Made by a program: the position numbers and the translations under genes. A stretch of DNA of 41,243 nt. It comes from Alphaproteobacteria bacterium (GTDB lineage: Bacteria > Pseudomonadota > Alphaproteobacteria > Micavibrionales > UBA2020). The notes beneath the pieces were generated by a model, which was not told where the DNA came from, ran no database searches, and saw only the letters and a program-made list of their open reading frames with translations. The stretch covers positions 1-41,243 of the forward strand of contig JAUXOC010000068.1 in assembly GCA_030682495.1 (NCBI GenBank), in the 5' to 3' direction. This document shows, in pieces, positions 31,409-41,243 of this stretch. Positions within the stretch are counted from its first letter, which is position 1. Each line of letters starts with the position of its first letter.

Positions 31409-32167
31409 ATGTTAGAGTGGCGCGAAACAGGTATCATCCTTTCAGTTCGCCCGCATGGTGAAAACGGCGGCGTGGTCTCGCTGCTGACCGAAAACTATGG
31501 CCGCGCCATGGGCTATGTCTATGGCGCGACATCGGCCAAGACGCGCGGCATCATGGAAATCGGCAACGTCGTGAATGCGCGCTGGCAGGCCAAGGCCTCC
31601 AGCCAGCTCGGTACTTTTACGCTGGAGCTGGACAAAAGCCACGCCGCCGATGTGATGCACGACCCCGCGCGGCTGACCGCGCTGCAAGCCGCCTGCGCCA
31701 TCGCCGACCGCTGCCTGCCCGAACGTGAAAAACATCCTGCGGTTTATGCGGGGCTGACCGCGCTGCTCGATAGTTTTGCAGGCGATCTCTGGGGGCCGAG
31801 CTATATTTTTTGGGAACTGGGGCTCCTGCGCGAAATGGGCTTCGGTCTTGACCTTTCCAAATGCGTCTCCACGCAGGCTGTGGATAACCTTCTCTACGTC
31901 AGCCCCAAATCCGGCTGCGCCGTCAGCGCGGCGGCGGGGGAGGCCTATAAAGACCGGCTGCTCGCTCTGCCACCGTTTTTACGTGGGGAGGCGCGGTTTG
32001 ACGATGCCGATGTGCTGGACGGCCTGCGCCTGACCGGCCATTTCCTGCTGCACCGCGTCTTTTCCCTCGGCAATACCAACCTGCCCGAAGCGCGTCTGCG
32101 CCTCGAAGCCCGCTTTTCCCGTAAGATTGGCGCAACGGAGGCGGCCGAAGCGGCAGGCGTCGCCTAG
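31409..32167 (+). CDS. recO: DNA repair protein RecO
   Basis: A 252-aa recombination mediator. RecO has an N-terminal OB fold (MLEWRETGIILSVRPHGENGGVVSLLTE in pieces; GATSAKTRGIME) and a C-terminal helical domain (LWGPSYIFWELGLLREMGFGLDL). It helps RecR load RecA onto SSB-coated single strands in the RecFOR path. The region YVSPKSGCAVSAAAGEAYKDRLL corresponds to the usual zinc-site area, but a full CxxC pair is not present here, as in other alphaproteobacteria. The start is three bases after the purB stop. Confidence 0.94.
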   Translation: MLEWRETGIILSVRPHGENGGVVSLLTENYGRAMGYVYGATSAKTRGIMEIGNVVNARWQAKASSQLGTFTLELDKSHAADVMHDPARLTALQAACAIADRCLPEREKHPAVYAGLTALLDSFAGDLWGPSYIFWELGLLREMGFGLDLSKCVSTQAVDNLLYVSPKSGCAVSAAAGEAYKDRLLALPPFLRGEARFDDADVLDGLRLTGHFLLHRVFSLGNTNLPEARLRLEARFSRKIGATEAAEAAGVA

Positions 32168-32218
32168 GACGTGCCTTTCCGGTTGTTTTAACGCCGGATT
32201 TGCGCTAAAAACGCCGCT

Positions 32219-34492
32219 ATGGCGAAAAGAACAGGCAAAAAATCAGGCAGTGACAATAACGTCGTCGCGATGGAAATCCAGAACCGCGAGCTTGGCGAGA
32301 TTCTGAGCGAGAAATATCTTTCCTACGCGCTCTCGACCATTATGTCCCGCTCGCTGCCCGACGTGCGTGACGGGCTGAAGCCTGTGCACCGCCGCGTGCT
32401 CTATGCCATGTCGCAGCTGAACCTGAAGCCCGAAACGCCGCCCAAGAAATCGGCGCGGATTGTCGGCGACGTCATCGGTAAATACCACCCGCACGGCGAC
32501 AGCTCTATTTATGATGCCATGGTGCGCCTCGCGCAGGATTTTGCGGTGCGTTACCCGCTTGTCGACGGGCAGGGTAACTTTGGTAATATCGACGGCGACA
32601 ATGCCGCCGCGATGCGCTACACCGAAGCGCGCCTGACCAAAGTCGCGCAGCTTCTCCTCGAAGACATCGAACAGGATACCGTCGATTTCCGCGCGACCTA
32701 TGACGGCGAAACCGTCGAGCCTGTCGTCATGCCCGCGAATTTCCCCAACCTGCTGGCCAATGGTTCATCGGGCATTGCGGTCGGTATGGCCACCAACATC
32801 CCGCCGCATAACGTGGCAGAGCTTTGCGATGCACTCGATCATCTGATCGAAGACAAATCTTGCGAAGTCAAAGACCTGCTTAAATTCGTCAAGGGCCCCG
32901 ATTTTCCGACCGGCGGTATTCTGGCCGAAGACAAAGCGGTTATCCGTCAGGCCTATGAAACCGGCCGCGGGTCTTTCCGCGTGCGCGCTGTGTGGCACAA
33001 GGAAGAGCTGAAAAAAGGCGAAGACTGGCAGATCGTCATCACTGAAATTCCGTATCAGGTTGTCAAAGCACGCCTGATCGAAAAAATCGCCGAGCTGATT
33101 ATCAACAAAAAGCTGCCCTTCCTCGATGATATCACGGACGAATCCGCCGAAGATGTGCGCGTTGTGCTGACGCCCAAGAACAAGTCGATGGATCCCGAGC
33201 TGTTGATGGCGCAGCTTTACAGGAATACCGATCTGGAAACGCGCTTCTCGCTCAACATGAACGTGCTCGATGGCGGGCTCACGCCGCGCGTGATGAACCT
33301 GAAAGAGGTTTTGCAGGCCTTTATCGACCATCGCCAGGATGTCTTGCTGCGCCGCTCCCGCAACCGCCTGGCGCAGATCGAACATCGCCTTGAAGTCCTC
33401 GGCGGCTTGCTGGTCGCTTATCTGAATATCGATGAAGTCATCAAAATCATCCGTGAGGAAGACGAGCCCAAAGCGGTGATGATGAAGCGCTTCAAACTGA
33501 CCGATGTGCAGGTCGAGGCGATTCTCAACATGCGCCTGCGTTCTTTGCGCAAGCTGGAAGAGTTCGAAATCCGCCGCGAAGACAAAGAGCTGCGCGCCGA
33601 GAAAACGGAGCTTGAAAAACTCGTCGGCTCTACCGCGCGCCAGATGAAAGCCATCCGCGCGCAGGTCGCGCATATCCGCGAAGTTTTTGCGCCAAACACC
33701 CCGCTCGGCAAACGCCGCACGCAGGCCGGCAAGGCGCCTGTCGATATCGACGTCCCGATCGAGGCCTTTATCGAGAAAGAACCCATCACCGTGATTTGCT
33801 CCGACAAGGGCTGGATCCGCGCGATGAAGGGACATGTGGAGCAGGAAAAGATTGACGCCATCAGCTACAAAGAGGGCGATGGTTTCAAATTCGCCATTCC
33901 GTGCGAAACCACCGACAAGCTGGTGGTGTTTGGCACCAACGGCAAATTCTATACGCTGTCTTGCGATAAACTGCCCTCCGGCCGCGGTTTTGGCGAGCCG
34001 GTGCGTTTGATGATCGACCTGTCGAACGAGGCTGATATTGTCACCATCATGAAACACGATCCGGCGCGCAGGCTGCTGGTCGCTGCTGATGACGGCCGCG
34101 GGTTTGTCGTGCCGGAAAAAGAAATTTTGTCGCAAACCAAAAACGGCAAGCAGTGCCTGATGGTCAAAGGCGGCGTCGAAGCGAATATCTGCTTCCCCAT
34201 CGCACCGAACCACGATCAGGTCGCGGCCATCGGCCAGAACCGCAAGCTGCTCGTCTTCCCGCTCGACCAAGTGCCGGAAATGACCAAGGGCGTCGGCGTT
34301 ATTTTGCAACGTCATAAAGACGGCGGCCTTGCCGATGCCAAAACCTTCCGTCTCAAAGACGGTCTGACGTGGTACAGCGCAGGGCGCGAGCGGGTGGAGA
34401 CGAACCTCAAGTCATGGCGCGGCGAACGCGCGCAGGCCGGTGTGCTGCCGCCCAACGGCTTTCCGCGCGCCAATAAATTCAGCGGGAAATAA
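32219..34492 (+). CDS. parC: DNA topoisomerase IV subunit A
   Basis: A 757-aa type IIA topoisomerase subunit that cuts and rejoins DNA to separate daughter chromosomes. Motifs: [30 protein letters not shown], the quinolone region [22 protein letters not shown], and the catalytic tyrosine in [11 protein letters not shown]. The C-terminal beta-propeller is short and shows no GyrA box, so ParC is favoured over GyrA. The N-terminal extra [13 protein letters not shown] is basic. No good ribosome site is visible before the ATG at 32219. The 3' end overlaps the convergent bpt gene by 14 bases. Confidence 0.95.
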   Translation: MAKRTGKKSGSDNNVVAMEIQNRELGEILSEKYLSYALSTIMSRSLPDVRDGLKPVHRRVLYAMSQLNLKPETPPKKSARIVGDVIGKYHPHGDSSIYDAMVRLAQDFAVRYPLVDGQGNFGNIDGDNAAAMRYTEARLTKVAQLLLEDIEQDTVDFRATYDGETVEPVVMPANFPNLLANGSSGIAVGMATNIPPHNVAELCDALDHLIEDKSCEVKDLLKFVKGPDFPTGGILAEDKAVIRQAYETGRGSFRVRAVWHKEELKKGEDWQIVITEIPYQVVKARLIEKIAELIINKKLPFLDDITDESAEDVRVVLTPKNKSMDPELLMAQLYRNTDLETRFSLNMNVLDGGLTPRVMNLKEVLQAFIDHRQDVLLRRSRNRLAQIEHRLEVLGGLLVAYLNIDEVIKIIREEDEPKAVMMKRFKLTDVQVEAILNMRLRSLRKLEEFEIRREDKELRAEKTELEKLVGSTARQMKAIRAQVAHIREVFAPNTPLGKRRTQAGKAPVDIDVPIEAFIEKEPITVICSDKGWIRAMKGHVEQEKIDAISYKEGDGFKFAIPCETTDKLVVFGTNGKFYTLSCDKLPSGRGFGEPVRLMIDLSNEADIVTIMKHDPARRLLVAADDGRGFVVPEKEILSQTKNGKQCLMVKGGVEANICFPIAPNHDQVAAIGQNRKLLVFPLDQVPEMTKGVGVILQRHKDGGLADAKTFRLKDGLTWYSAGRERVETNLKSWRGERAQAGVLPPNGFPRANKFSGK

Positions 34493-35228
34493 TATCCTTT
34501 GATGGCGGGGCCAGATCTTCCCAGCCGCTTCCGTGAAAAACCTCCAGCGGCTGAAAACGCGCTTTGTAGGCCATCTTGCGCGATGCGGCGATCCAATAGC
34601 CGAGATAAAGATAATCCTTGCCGGCCTGCGCCGCCTGTGCGGCCAGCTGCAAAATCATCCATGTGCCCGGGCTTTGCGCCGACAGCGCGGGGTCGAAAAA
34701 ACTGTAAACCGCCGAAACGCCCTCGGGCAGATCGTCATAGAGCATCGCGCCCGCCGGATTTTTCTGCGTATCAAAAACGGTCATCATCCGCGCATGGCCG
34801 GTATGCTGTTCCAGCATGGCGGCAAAATCGGCTTCGGTCATCTGCGCCATCTCGCCATCGGCATGGCGGCTGTGCTGATAGCGCCGGAACAAATCAAAAA
34901 GCGCGGGGCTGCTTTTGGCAGGGCTCTCGGCAGTATGCAGATTTTCGTTTTTGCGCAAGATGCGGCGCAAACCGGCATCGGGCGTGAAATCTGCAAGGCG
35001 CAGGCGCACACTGCGGCAGGCACTGCAGGCGCGGCACTGCGGACGGTAGACCATGTTCTGGCTGCGGCGAAAACCGCTTTGCAGCAACAGCGGCAGCGCG
35101 GCGGATTTTGCAGGCGTATCGAGCAAGGTCAGCACGCGCCGCTCCTCAAGCCCGTCAAGATAAGGGCAGGGCAGCTCGGCGGTCAGGTAAAAATCCAGTG
35201 TGGTATCGCCGTCTTCTGCGGTTGTCAC
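34479..35228 (-). CDS. bpt: aspartate/glutamate leucyltransferase (arginyltransferase family)
   Basis: A 249-aa enzyme that transfers leucine from Leu-tRNA to proteins with N-terminal Asp or Glu, marking them for the N-end rule ClpSAP pathway. Motifs: [15 protein letters not shown], the cysteine block [27 protein letters not shown], and the C-terminal [23 protein letters not shown]. The start is GTG at 35228, overlapping the motB stop (GTGA), so it is the third gene of a motA-motB-bpt transcript, an unexpected pairing. Its end overlaps parC by 14 bases on the opposite strand. Confidence 0.94.
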   Translation of the reverse strand: MTTAEDGDTTLDFYLTAELPCPYLDGLEERRVLTLLDTPAKSAALPLLLQSGFRRSQNMVYRPQCRACSACRSVRLRLADFTPDAGLRRILRKNENLHTAESPAKSSPALFDLFRRYQHSRHADGEMAQMTEADFAAMLEQHTGHARMMTVFDTQKNPAGAMLYDDLPEGVSAVYSFFDPALSAQSPGTWMILQLAAQAAQAGKDYLYLGYWIAASRKMAYKARFQPLEVFHGSGWEDLAPPSKDIISR

Positions 35229-36217
35229 GGGAAGTAAATCACACCCGGCTCGCGCGGACGGTTCGCGGGCTCGTCCTTTTTCGGCGCAGGTTTGGGCGGC
35301 TGTTTTGTCTGCGGGCGCGGCGTCGCGGGGGCGATGGACTGTTTCAAAAGAATAATGCTGATGCGGCGGTTGCGCGCATTTTCGGGGTCGGTCGGCACCA
35401 GATGTTCGCGGTCGGCCTTGCCCTGAATGTTTTCGATGCGCTGGACGTCGAGCGCGCTGCCGAGCATCACGCGCCGGCTGGCATTGGCGCGGTCAGCCGA
35501 CAGCTCCCAGTTGCCATACGAAATATCGCGGCCATAGGGTTTTGAATCGGTATGCCCGCGCACGGAAAGTTTATTGGGCAGGTCGCGCACAACCTGCGTA
35601 ATCAGGCGCAGCAGCTTTTCCGCCTGCGGCATCGGCTTGGCCGAACCCAGTTCAAACATCGGCTTGCCTTCCTGATCGACGATCTGGATACGCAGCCCCT
35701 CCGGCGTCATATCAACCAGCAGGTTCTGCGCCAGCTCCTTCAGGTCGGGGACGGATTCAATGGCTTCGCGCAGTTTTTCTTCGGTTTCTTTAAAGGCCTG
35801 CGTGTCGCGGCGATCAAGTTCCTGATCCAGTTCTCTTTCAGTAATGCGTGCAGGGTCGATGCCATCCTGCCCGTCTTCGCGCCCGACTCCTTCAGCAGGT
35901 TCGCGCTGCTGCGATACCGGCGTCTTGTCATCGGTCATCGCGCCTTCTTCGGACATCGTCTGCCCGCCCATCACACCGCCCGCGCCGCTGGTTGATTCAG
36001 AAATCATCGGGTCTGCGGGACGGAAATAAGACGATATGGCATCGCGCTGGTCTTTGGTGGTGACGTTCAGCAGCCACAAAAGCAGAAAGAAGGCCATCAT
36101 GGCCGTCACGAAGTCGGCATAGGCAACTTTCCAGGCGCCGCCGTGGTGGCCGCCGCCGGATTTTTTGACCCGCTTGATGATAATGATGGGTCTTTTGTCG
36201 TCGTCTTTTTTGGCCAT
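35225..36217 (-). CDS. motB: flagellar motor stator protein MotB
   Basis: A 330-aa stator subunit that anchors the MotA-MotB proton channel to peptidoglycan. Order: a basic cytoplasmic start (IIIIKRVKKSGGGHHGGAWK), one helix with the proton-carrying Asp in YADFVTAMMAFFLLLWLL, a plug/linker region that is long and acidic (about residues 68-150), and an OmpA-like peptidoglycan-binding domain (GHTDSKPYG, then LSADRANASRRVM and NARNRRISIILL). The C-terminus is Pro-rich (PKPAPKKDEPANRPREPG). The Asp-based helix indicates proton rather than sodium use by family rule only loosely. It lies 25 bases after motA. Confidence 0.96.
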   Translation of the reverse strand: MAKKDDDKRPIIIIKRVKKSGGGHHGGAWKVAYADFVTAMMAFFLLLWLLNVTTKDQRDAISSYFRPADPMISESTSGAGGVMGGQTMSEEGAMTDDKTPVSQQREPAEGVGREDGQDGIDPARITERELDQELDRRDTQAFKETEEKLREAIESVPDLKELAQNLLVDMTPEGLRIQIVDQEGKPMFELGSAKPMPQAEKLLRLITQVVRDLPNKLSVRGHTDSKPYGRDISYGNWELSADRANASRRVMLGSALDVQRIENIQGKADREHLVPTDPENARNRRISIILLKQSIAPATPRPQTKQPPKPAPKKDEPANRPREPGVIYFP

Positions 36218-36242
36218 GCGCCTTCCTTGTGGCGGCGCGGGA

Positions 36243-37100
36243 TTACGCCGTCACGTTTTGAGTCGCTTCCTCTACTTCAAGGAAAGTAGGCTGCACATCG
36301 TGCAGCAAAATCTTGCGCCCGAATTCAATCGCCACCTGCGGCGCCGCGCCTTGCAGATAGGCGAGGATGGAAGTTTTCATGCAGATGTAATATTTCAGCT
36401 CGGCATCGTTGCGCTCTTTCATCGCGCTCGCAATCGGGGCGACGAAACCGTAAGACAACCACACGCCAAGGAAGGTTCCCACCAGCGCGCCACCGATCAG
36501 GCGGCCGAGAACTTCGGGCGGTTCGGTGATTGCGCCCATGGTTTTGATGACGCCCAGAACGGCGGCGACGATCCCGAGCGCGGGCAGGCCGTCGGCCATG
36601 GTCTGGATCGAATGCGACGTGTGGTCGCGGCTTTCGCGCTGGGTTTCAATTTCCTGATCCATCAGCGCTTCGATTTCGTGCGGCTTATCGGCGCCCAGCG
36701 AAATGATGCGCAGGTAGTCGCACACAAACGTCACGGCGTGATGGTCGGCGTGAAAGCTGGGAAACTTTTTAAAGATCTCGCTGTCATGCGGGTTTTCAAT
36801 GTGCTGTTCCAGCGCCAGCCAGCCTTTGGTACGCGCGGTTTTGAAAACGAGGTAGAGCATGCTCAGCAGTTCAAGATATTCCTGCTTGCTGTATTTGTCT
36901 TTTTTATAGATCGATCTGATATCGGCAAAACAGGCTTTGATGACATGTTTCGAATTCGCTGTGATAAATGCCATACAGGCAGAGCCGAAGATGATCACCA
37001 GTTCAAACGGCTGGTTCAAAACAGCAATCTTGCCGCCCATGGCCGCATAACCGCCAATGGTCGCAACAACAACGCCAATATGCCCGATAATCTTAATCAT
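36243..37100 (-). CDS. motA: flagellar motor stator protein MotA
   Basis: A 285-aa inner membrane stator subunit with four helices. The first helix pair is IGHIGVVVATIGGYAAMGG and FELVIIFGSACMAFITA; a large cytoplasmic loop carries charged residues that touch the rotor; the second pair is DGLPALGIVAAVLGVIKTMG (conserved Pro) and GGALVGTFLGVWLSYGFVAPIA. The C-terminus includes QGAAPQVAIEFGRK, typical of MotA. AAGGA sits just before the ATG on the minus strand. First gene of a motA-motB-bpt run. No other flagellar genes are in the window. Confidence 0.96.
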   Translation of the reverse strand: MIKIIGHIGVVVATIGGYAAMGGKIAVLNQPFELVIIFGSACMAFITANSKHVIKACFADIRSIYKKDKYSKQEYLELLSMLYLVFKTARTKGWLALEQHIENPHDSEIFKKFPSFHADHHAVTFVCDYLRIISLGADKPHEIEALMDQEIETQRESRDHTSHSIQTMADGLPALGIVAAVLGVIKTMGAITEPPEVLGRLIGGALVGTFLGVWLSYGFVAPIASAMKERNDAELKYYICMKTSILAYLQGAAPQVAIEFGRKILLHDVQPTFLEVEEATQNVTA

Positions 37101-37219
37101 GCAGTCCTTGCACTTCGTCGTGGTGTGGCCGTTGTTTCACGGAGAACCCGCGAAATCCGGAGAACATTCTGTCCCGGAATTCCAGTATGGAACATATATC
37201 CTTAATTTTCAATTAAGTA
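37101..37219 (-). promoter_or_regulatory. gap upstream of motA, probable promoter region
   Basis: It contains an AT-rich part with a small palindrome CTTAATT-TTC-AATTAAG (37201-37217) and two copies of CGGAGAAC 18 bp apart (37140 and 37158). No sigma-28 (FliA) promoter pattern was found. The palindrome could be a weak terminator for the arginase-family gene ending at 37220, but it lacks a T-tract. Confidence 0.3.
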
Positions 37220-38146
37220 TCAGGCTTTTAGGAAAATGCCCGTGATCAAATCAAGCATCAGGCGGGCTGTTTTACCGTTCACGTCTTTGTGCGGATTGAA
37301 CTCGACGATTTCAAGGGCGCAAAAATCGGGCAGGCGGCCGATCCCGCCGAGCACAGGCAGGGCATCGGATGCCATAATGCCAACGTCTTCGCGTGTGGCC
37401 ACGCCGGGGGCATCTTCGGGCGCGAAACCGTCGAGGTCGATGCTGAGGCCGAAGCCTTCCGTGCCGCCGCGCACTGTGGCCAGTGCCTCGGCAAAGACGG
37501 TTTTGAATCCGCGCTTTTGCACTTCGTCGAGATAAAAAACGCGAATGCCGTGGCGCTCGACAAAGGCTTTTTCGGCAGGCTCGAAACTATGCGGGCCGAT
37601 GATGCAGATATGTTGCGGCGACAGTTTGGCACCATCGCCGCAAATACCGGTCAGGGCGCTCAAGCCGTGGCCGGTCAGCGCCGTGATCGGCTGGCCGTGC
37701 CACCAGCCGCCCCATTTGCCGTCGGCAGATGTTTCATAGGTATGCGCATCCAGGTGCGCGTCGATCCAGATCAGGCCAAAATTCCCCCGCGCTTTTTTGG
37801 CCTGTACCACCGCCGGCCATGTGCCCATCGCCGCCGCATGGTCGCCGCCGATCACCAGCGGAATGTGGCGGTTTTGCAGTGACGCCGCAACACGCAGTGC
37901 CAGCCGCCGCAGCCCTTCCTGCAGGACGGGCAGGGTCATGTCCTTGCTTGCCAGATCGTCATGGACGGCCAGATGCTTCAGCCCCAGCGGCGCATGCCAG
38001 TCGGTGCGCACGTCTTGCTGTGCCAGCCGTGCGATCAGCTGGTCATAGGGGAATTTAAGCGGCCCGTCTTCGCAGCCGTAATCGCGCCCGCCCCAACCGC
38101 TGTCGTAGCCGATAATATCGACGGTCACTCTGTTGTCTTGTTGCAT
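37220..38146 (-). CDS. arginase/agmatinase family ureohydrolase
   Basis: A 308-aa binuclear manganese hydrolase. Metal-binding motifs: GGDHAAAMGT, WIDAHLDAHTYE and SIDLDGFAPEDAPGV, in which Asp/His residues are all kept. Family members cleave a guanidino group to give urea: arginine to ornithine (arginase) or agmatine to putrescine (agmatinase). The GWWHGQPITALTG section and overall length fit arginase slightly better, but the substrate is uncertain. The start at 38146 is chosen as the nearest ATG to the conserved N-terminus (VTVDIIGYDSGWGGRDYGCEDGP in part); no ribosome site is evident, and the frame stays open upstream to 38407. Single gene. Confidence 0.85.
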   Translation of the reverse strand: MQQDNRVTVDIIGYDSGWGGRDYGCEDGPLKFPYDQLIARLAQQDVRTDWHAPLGLKHLAVHDDLASKDMTLPVLQEGLRRLALRVAASLQNRHIPLVIGGDHAAAMGTWPAVVQAKKARGNFGLIWIDAHLDAHTYETSADGKWGGWWHGQPITALTGHGLSALTGICGDGAKLSPQHICIIGPHSFEPAEKAFVERHGIRVFYLDEVQKRGFKTVFAEALATVRGGTEGFGLSIDLDGFAPEDAPGVATREDVGIMASDALPVLGGIGRLPDFCALEIVEFNPHKDVNGKTARLMLDLITGIFLKA

Positions 38147-38349
38147 GCGTTTTGTAATCGCGTGGTTGCAAGGGTCTCCAGCATGCCTTTGCCGTTTGCA
38201 AAAGTCAAAGCGCATCCGCAGGCGCGCCGCCGCCGGTATTTTTGAACGCCGGATTAGCTGCGCCGCACAAAGAGAGGGGATAAAAAATAGCAATCGCGCC
38301 GACCTTGGTGCATACTTGCAAGGTATTGATTTCATGGGGCGACGTTTCC

Positions 38350-39090
38350 ATGCTGGCTCTCTGTTGGTTTTATTGTATTCCCTTTGCAAAATTTCTTTAT
38401 TTTGCATCCGCCCCTATTTTGTTCGTTTTTGCGATGTTTATGCTGAAACGCGGCGTTTGTCAGGCGCGGCCGCAGCTGCGTAAATGGGCCTTGGTGCTGA
38501 TGTTCTTTTGCCTCATCAAAATCTGCGCCTTCGATGTGCGTATGCTGGGGCGCGAACTTTTGTGCAGCGTGAACGACGCGATGGGCGCGGGCGGCTGCGA
38601 TAGCATGCGGCGGCTTCAGGGGCTTCAGGTTTTGGCCTTGGTCGTGCTGGTTGCGGGCAGTCTGATTTTGTTCCAGATCAGCCGGGTTTATGCGAACGCC
38701 AAAGCGTCCATGACAAAACCTGCGGATGTCTATCTCAGCCTTTGGTCAAACGCATCGCTGATCTGCGTCAGTATGATGGTGATCTGGCAATGCGCGCCCT
38801 GGGTCGGCTTTCTGACGATTGGTTATGTGCCGCATATTTTTTCGGACGTGCCGTGGCAGTGGTTCGCCATCTTCAATCTTTGCCTGTTGCTGGGGTCTTT
38901 CTGGGTCGCCGAAAGCTGCAACTGGAATTACGAGGTCAAGCACAAGAAACGCATGGCGCATCTCAATTCGACATGGACGCAGCGCGATACGTTGTGGATG
39001 TGCGTGTTTATCTATCTGGCGACGCTGGCGCTGTCTTACGTCGCTCACGATGTCCTCACCAGCGGCGGCACCCGCCCGCTGGAGCGCTGA
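38350..39090 (+). CDS. multi-pass membrane protein of unknown function
   Basis: A 246-aa protein with about six hydrophobic helices: near the N-terminus (FLYFASAPILFVFAMFML), WALVLMFFCLIKICAF, LQVLALVVLVAGSLILFQI, ASLICVSMMVIWQCA, FAIFNLCLLLGSFWVAE and DTLWMCVFIYLATLALSYV. It is rich in cysteine and tryptophan. I recognise no family. The start at 38350 has GGGGCGAC about seven bases upstream; a GTG at 38305 is in frame. The gene is divergent from the arginase-family gene and convergent with hemB, with an 8-T run just after it (39111-39118) but no clear stem. Confidence 0.7.
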   Translation: MLALCWFYCIPFAKFLYFASAPILFVFAMFMLKRGVCQARPQLRKWALVLMFFCLIKICAFDVRMLGRELLCSVNDAMGAGGCDSMRRLQGLQVLALVVLVAGSLILFQISRVYANAKASMTKPADVYLSLWSNASLICVSMMVIWQCAPWVGFLTIGYVPHIFSDVPWQWFAIFNLCLLLGSFWVAESCNWNYEVKHKKRMAHLNSTWTQRDTLWMCVFIYLATLALSYVAHDVLTSGGTRPLER

Positions 39091-39116
39091 CGGTATATCC
39101 TTAGTTTAGCTTTTTT

Positions 39117-40154
<1,038 letters not shown>

Positions 40155-40264
40155 TTATATTCCTGTGACGACGGTGCAGACAGCGCCAGTTTGATTAGCG
40201 GTTTTCAACACCGGCAAACTACCTTATAAAGAGTGCTTCATGAAAAGAAACGGTTTTTTGAAAA

Positions 40265-41243
40265 ATGACGCAAGACTCTGAAATCCTTTTTGAAGTGCAG
40301 GGCGGCATCGGCCTCGTCACGCTCAACCGCCCTGCGGCACTCAATGCGCTGACGCTGGGTATGATTCGCGCGCTCGACAAACGCCTGATCGCTTTTGCCA
40401 AAGAGCCGACGATCAAAGCCGTCATCATCACCGGTGCGGGCGACCGCGCTTTTTGCTCCGGCGGCGACGTCAAGGCGGTGGCGCTGGAGAGCAAAGCGAT
40501 GCAGGAAGGCGCCGCCGACAGTGCGCTCGCGCGGGATTTCTTTCGCGAGGAATATATCCTCAATCACCGTATCTTTACCTTTCCGAAGCCCTATATCTCG
40601 CTGGTCAACGGCATCGTCATGGGCGGCGGCAAGGGCGTATCGGCACATGGCTCGCACCGTGTTGTCACCGAAAGCACGCTGTTTGCCATGCCGGAGACGA
40701 ACATCGGTTTCTTCCCCGACGTGGGCGGCGGCTATTTTCTGCCGCGCTGCCCGGGGCAAACCGGCGCGTATCTGGCGCTGACCAGCAAACGCATCAAGGC
40801 GATTGATACAGTCTATATCGGCTTTGGCACGCATTACGTGACGCCCGAGGCCATGCAGGCGCTGAAGCAAGAGCTTTTCACCATGCATTGGGATGAAGAC
40901 GAAGCCGCCAAATTACAGGTTGACCGCGTCATCGATAAATACACATCCGAACCCGCCGGCGTGTCCGAGCTGGCGCCGCACCGCGAACAGATCGACACCT
41001 GCTTTGGCCATGACCGTATCGAAGATATCGTTGCCGCCTTGCAGGCCGATGGCAGCGACTGGGCGAATGAAGCCTTGCAGGCGATGTACGCCATGTCGCC
41101 GACCAGCCTGAAAATCGCGCTCCGTCAGATCCGCATGGGCGCAAATATGCCCTTTGCACAGGTCATGACTATGGAATATCGCCTGTCACAGGCGCTCATG
41201 AAAAAACATGACTTCTACGAAGGCATCCGCGCTGCGCTGATCG
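40265..41243 (+). CDS. 3-hydroxyisobutyryl-CoA hydrolase-like (crotonase fold), 3' end cut by window
   Basis: 326 residues are visible and the gene runs past the window edge. The crotonase fold is clear: VTLNRPAALNALTLGMI, the oxyanion motif AFCSGGDVKAV, GIVMGGGKGVSAHGSHRVVTE, and FAMPETNIGFFPDVGGGYFL. The MGGG-GxSxHG and PDVGG patterns are those of 3-hydroxyisobutyryl-CoA hydrolases of valine breakdown rather than simple enoyl-CoA hydratases; the long C-terminal part (ASLKIALRQI-type, here TSLKIALRQIRMG) agrees. It fits with the acyl-CoA dehydrogenase earlier in the window as acyl-CoA catabolism. The ribosome site before 40265 is weak; an ATG at 40240 opens only a 13-residue frame. Confidence 0.9.
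   Translation, partial: MTQDSEILFEVQGGIGLVTLNRPAALNALTLGMIRALDKRLIAFAKEPTIKAVIITGAGDRAFCSGGDVKAVALESKAMQEGAADSALARDFFREEYILNHRIFTFPKPYISLVNGIVMGGGKGVSAHGSHRVVTESTLFAMPETNIGFFPDVGGGYFLPRCPGQTGAYLALTSKRIKAIDTVYIGFGTHYVTPEAMQALKQELFTMHWDEDEAAKLQVDRVIDKYTSEPAGVSELAPHREQIDTCFGHDRIEDIVAALQADGSDWANEALQAMYAMSPTSLKIALRQIRMGANMPFAQVMTMEYRLSQALMKKHDFYEGIRAALI

Noticed and set aside
32765-34315. 516-aa minus-strand open frame inside parC
   Set aside because: An antisense shadow of a conserved gene; no domain recognised.
38195-38208. Possible FNR-type box (TTTGC-AAAA-GTCAA) upstream of the arginase-family gene
   Set aside because: Only one half-site fits; the other differs from TTGAC/T in key positions. 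Its distance to the start would allow class II control, but the match is too weak to list.
40240-40281. 13-residue ORF overlapping the start of the hydrolase gene, possible leader peptide
   Set aside because: The composition is unremarkable (MKRNGFLKNDARL), there is no run of a single amino acid and no attenuator hairpin; likely chance.

Overview
The window reads as chromosomal DNA of a free-living, probably flagellated alphaproteobacterium. The evidence is: tightly packed, moderately GC-rich genes; a CcoNOQP cbb3 oxidase locus with TTGAC/T-N4-GTCAA (FNR/FixK-type) boxes; a Mg-type HemB; MotA/MotB of the alphaproteobacterial kind; Bpt; and an acyl-CoA dehydrogenase of the long DmdC-like group. 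Genus cannot be fixed from sequence alone. No insertion sequence, prophage, CRISPR array, tRNA or rRNA was seen.

Layout. 1-2931: a possible gene end, a cold-shock protein with a long hairpin-rich leader, and a DEAD-box RNA helicase whose leader carries an unusual A-tract/hairpin repeat. 2980-14334: a low-oxygen respiration island. It holds a DUF465 gene, a DUF190 (PII-like) gene, then ccoNOQP-ccoGHIS-hemN as one overlapping run, a convergent ompW, and a Crp/Fnr regulator. Five FNR-type boxes precede the DUF465 gene, the DUF190 gene, ccoN, ompW and fnr, so the regulator at the end of the island probably controls the island and itself. 14343-17285: Fur-family (Zur-like) regulator and a CinA-like protein on the minus strand, then map and radC. 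17360-22107: two secreted TIMP/netrin-like paralogues, an ECF sigma factor overlapping a VWA protein with an anti-sigma-like N-terminus, and a membrane protein. 22174-24653: SPFH-domain protein and MaoC-like dehydratase (minus). 24791-34492: acyl-CoA dehydrogenase, AsmA, YihY, purB (each start overlapping the previous stop), recO and parC. 34479-38146: motA-motB-bpt and an arginase-family gene (minus). 38350-41243: unknown membrane protein, hemB (minus) and the start of a 3-hydroxyisobutyryl-CoA hydrolase-like gene cut by the window end.

How the parts work together. CcoNOQP is the high-affinity terminal oxidase, CcoG/H/I/S supply copper and assembly, and HemN (oxygen-independent) and HemB supply haem. 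OmpW is a common FNR-controlled outer membrane protein. The most distinctive points are an FNR-like regulator whose only cysteine cluster lies at the C-terminus (as in Bacillus Fnr), an FNR box built into a terminator hairpin, DUF465 and DUF190 genes apparently recruited to the FNR regulon, and a sigma/VWA pair with a possible second internal start.
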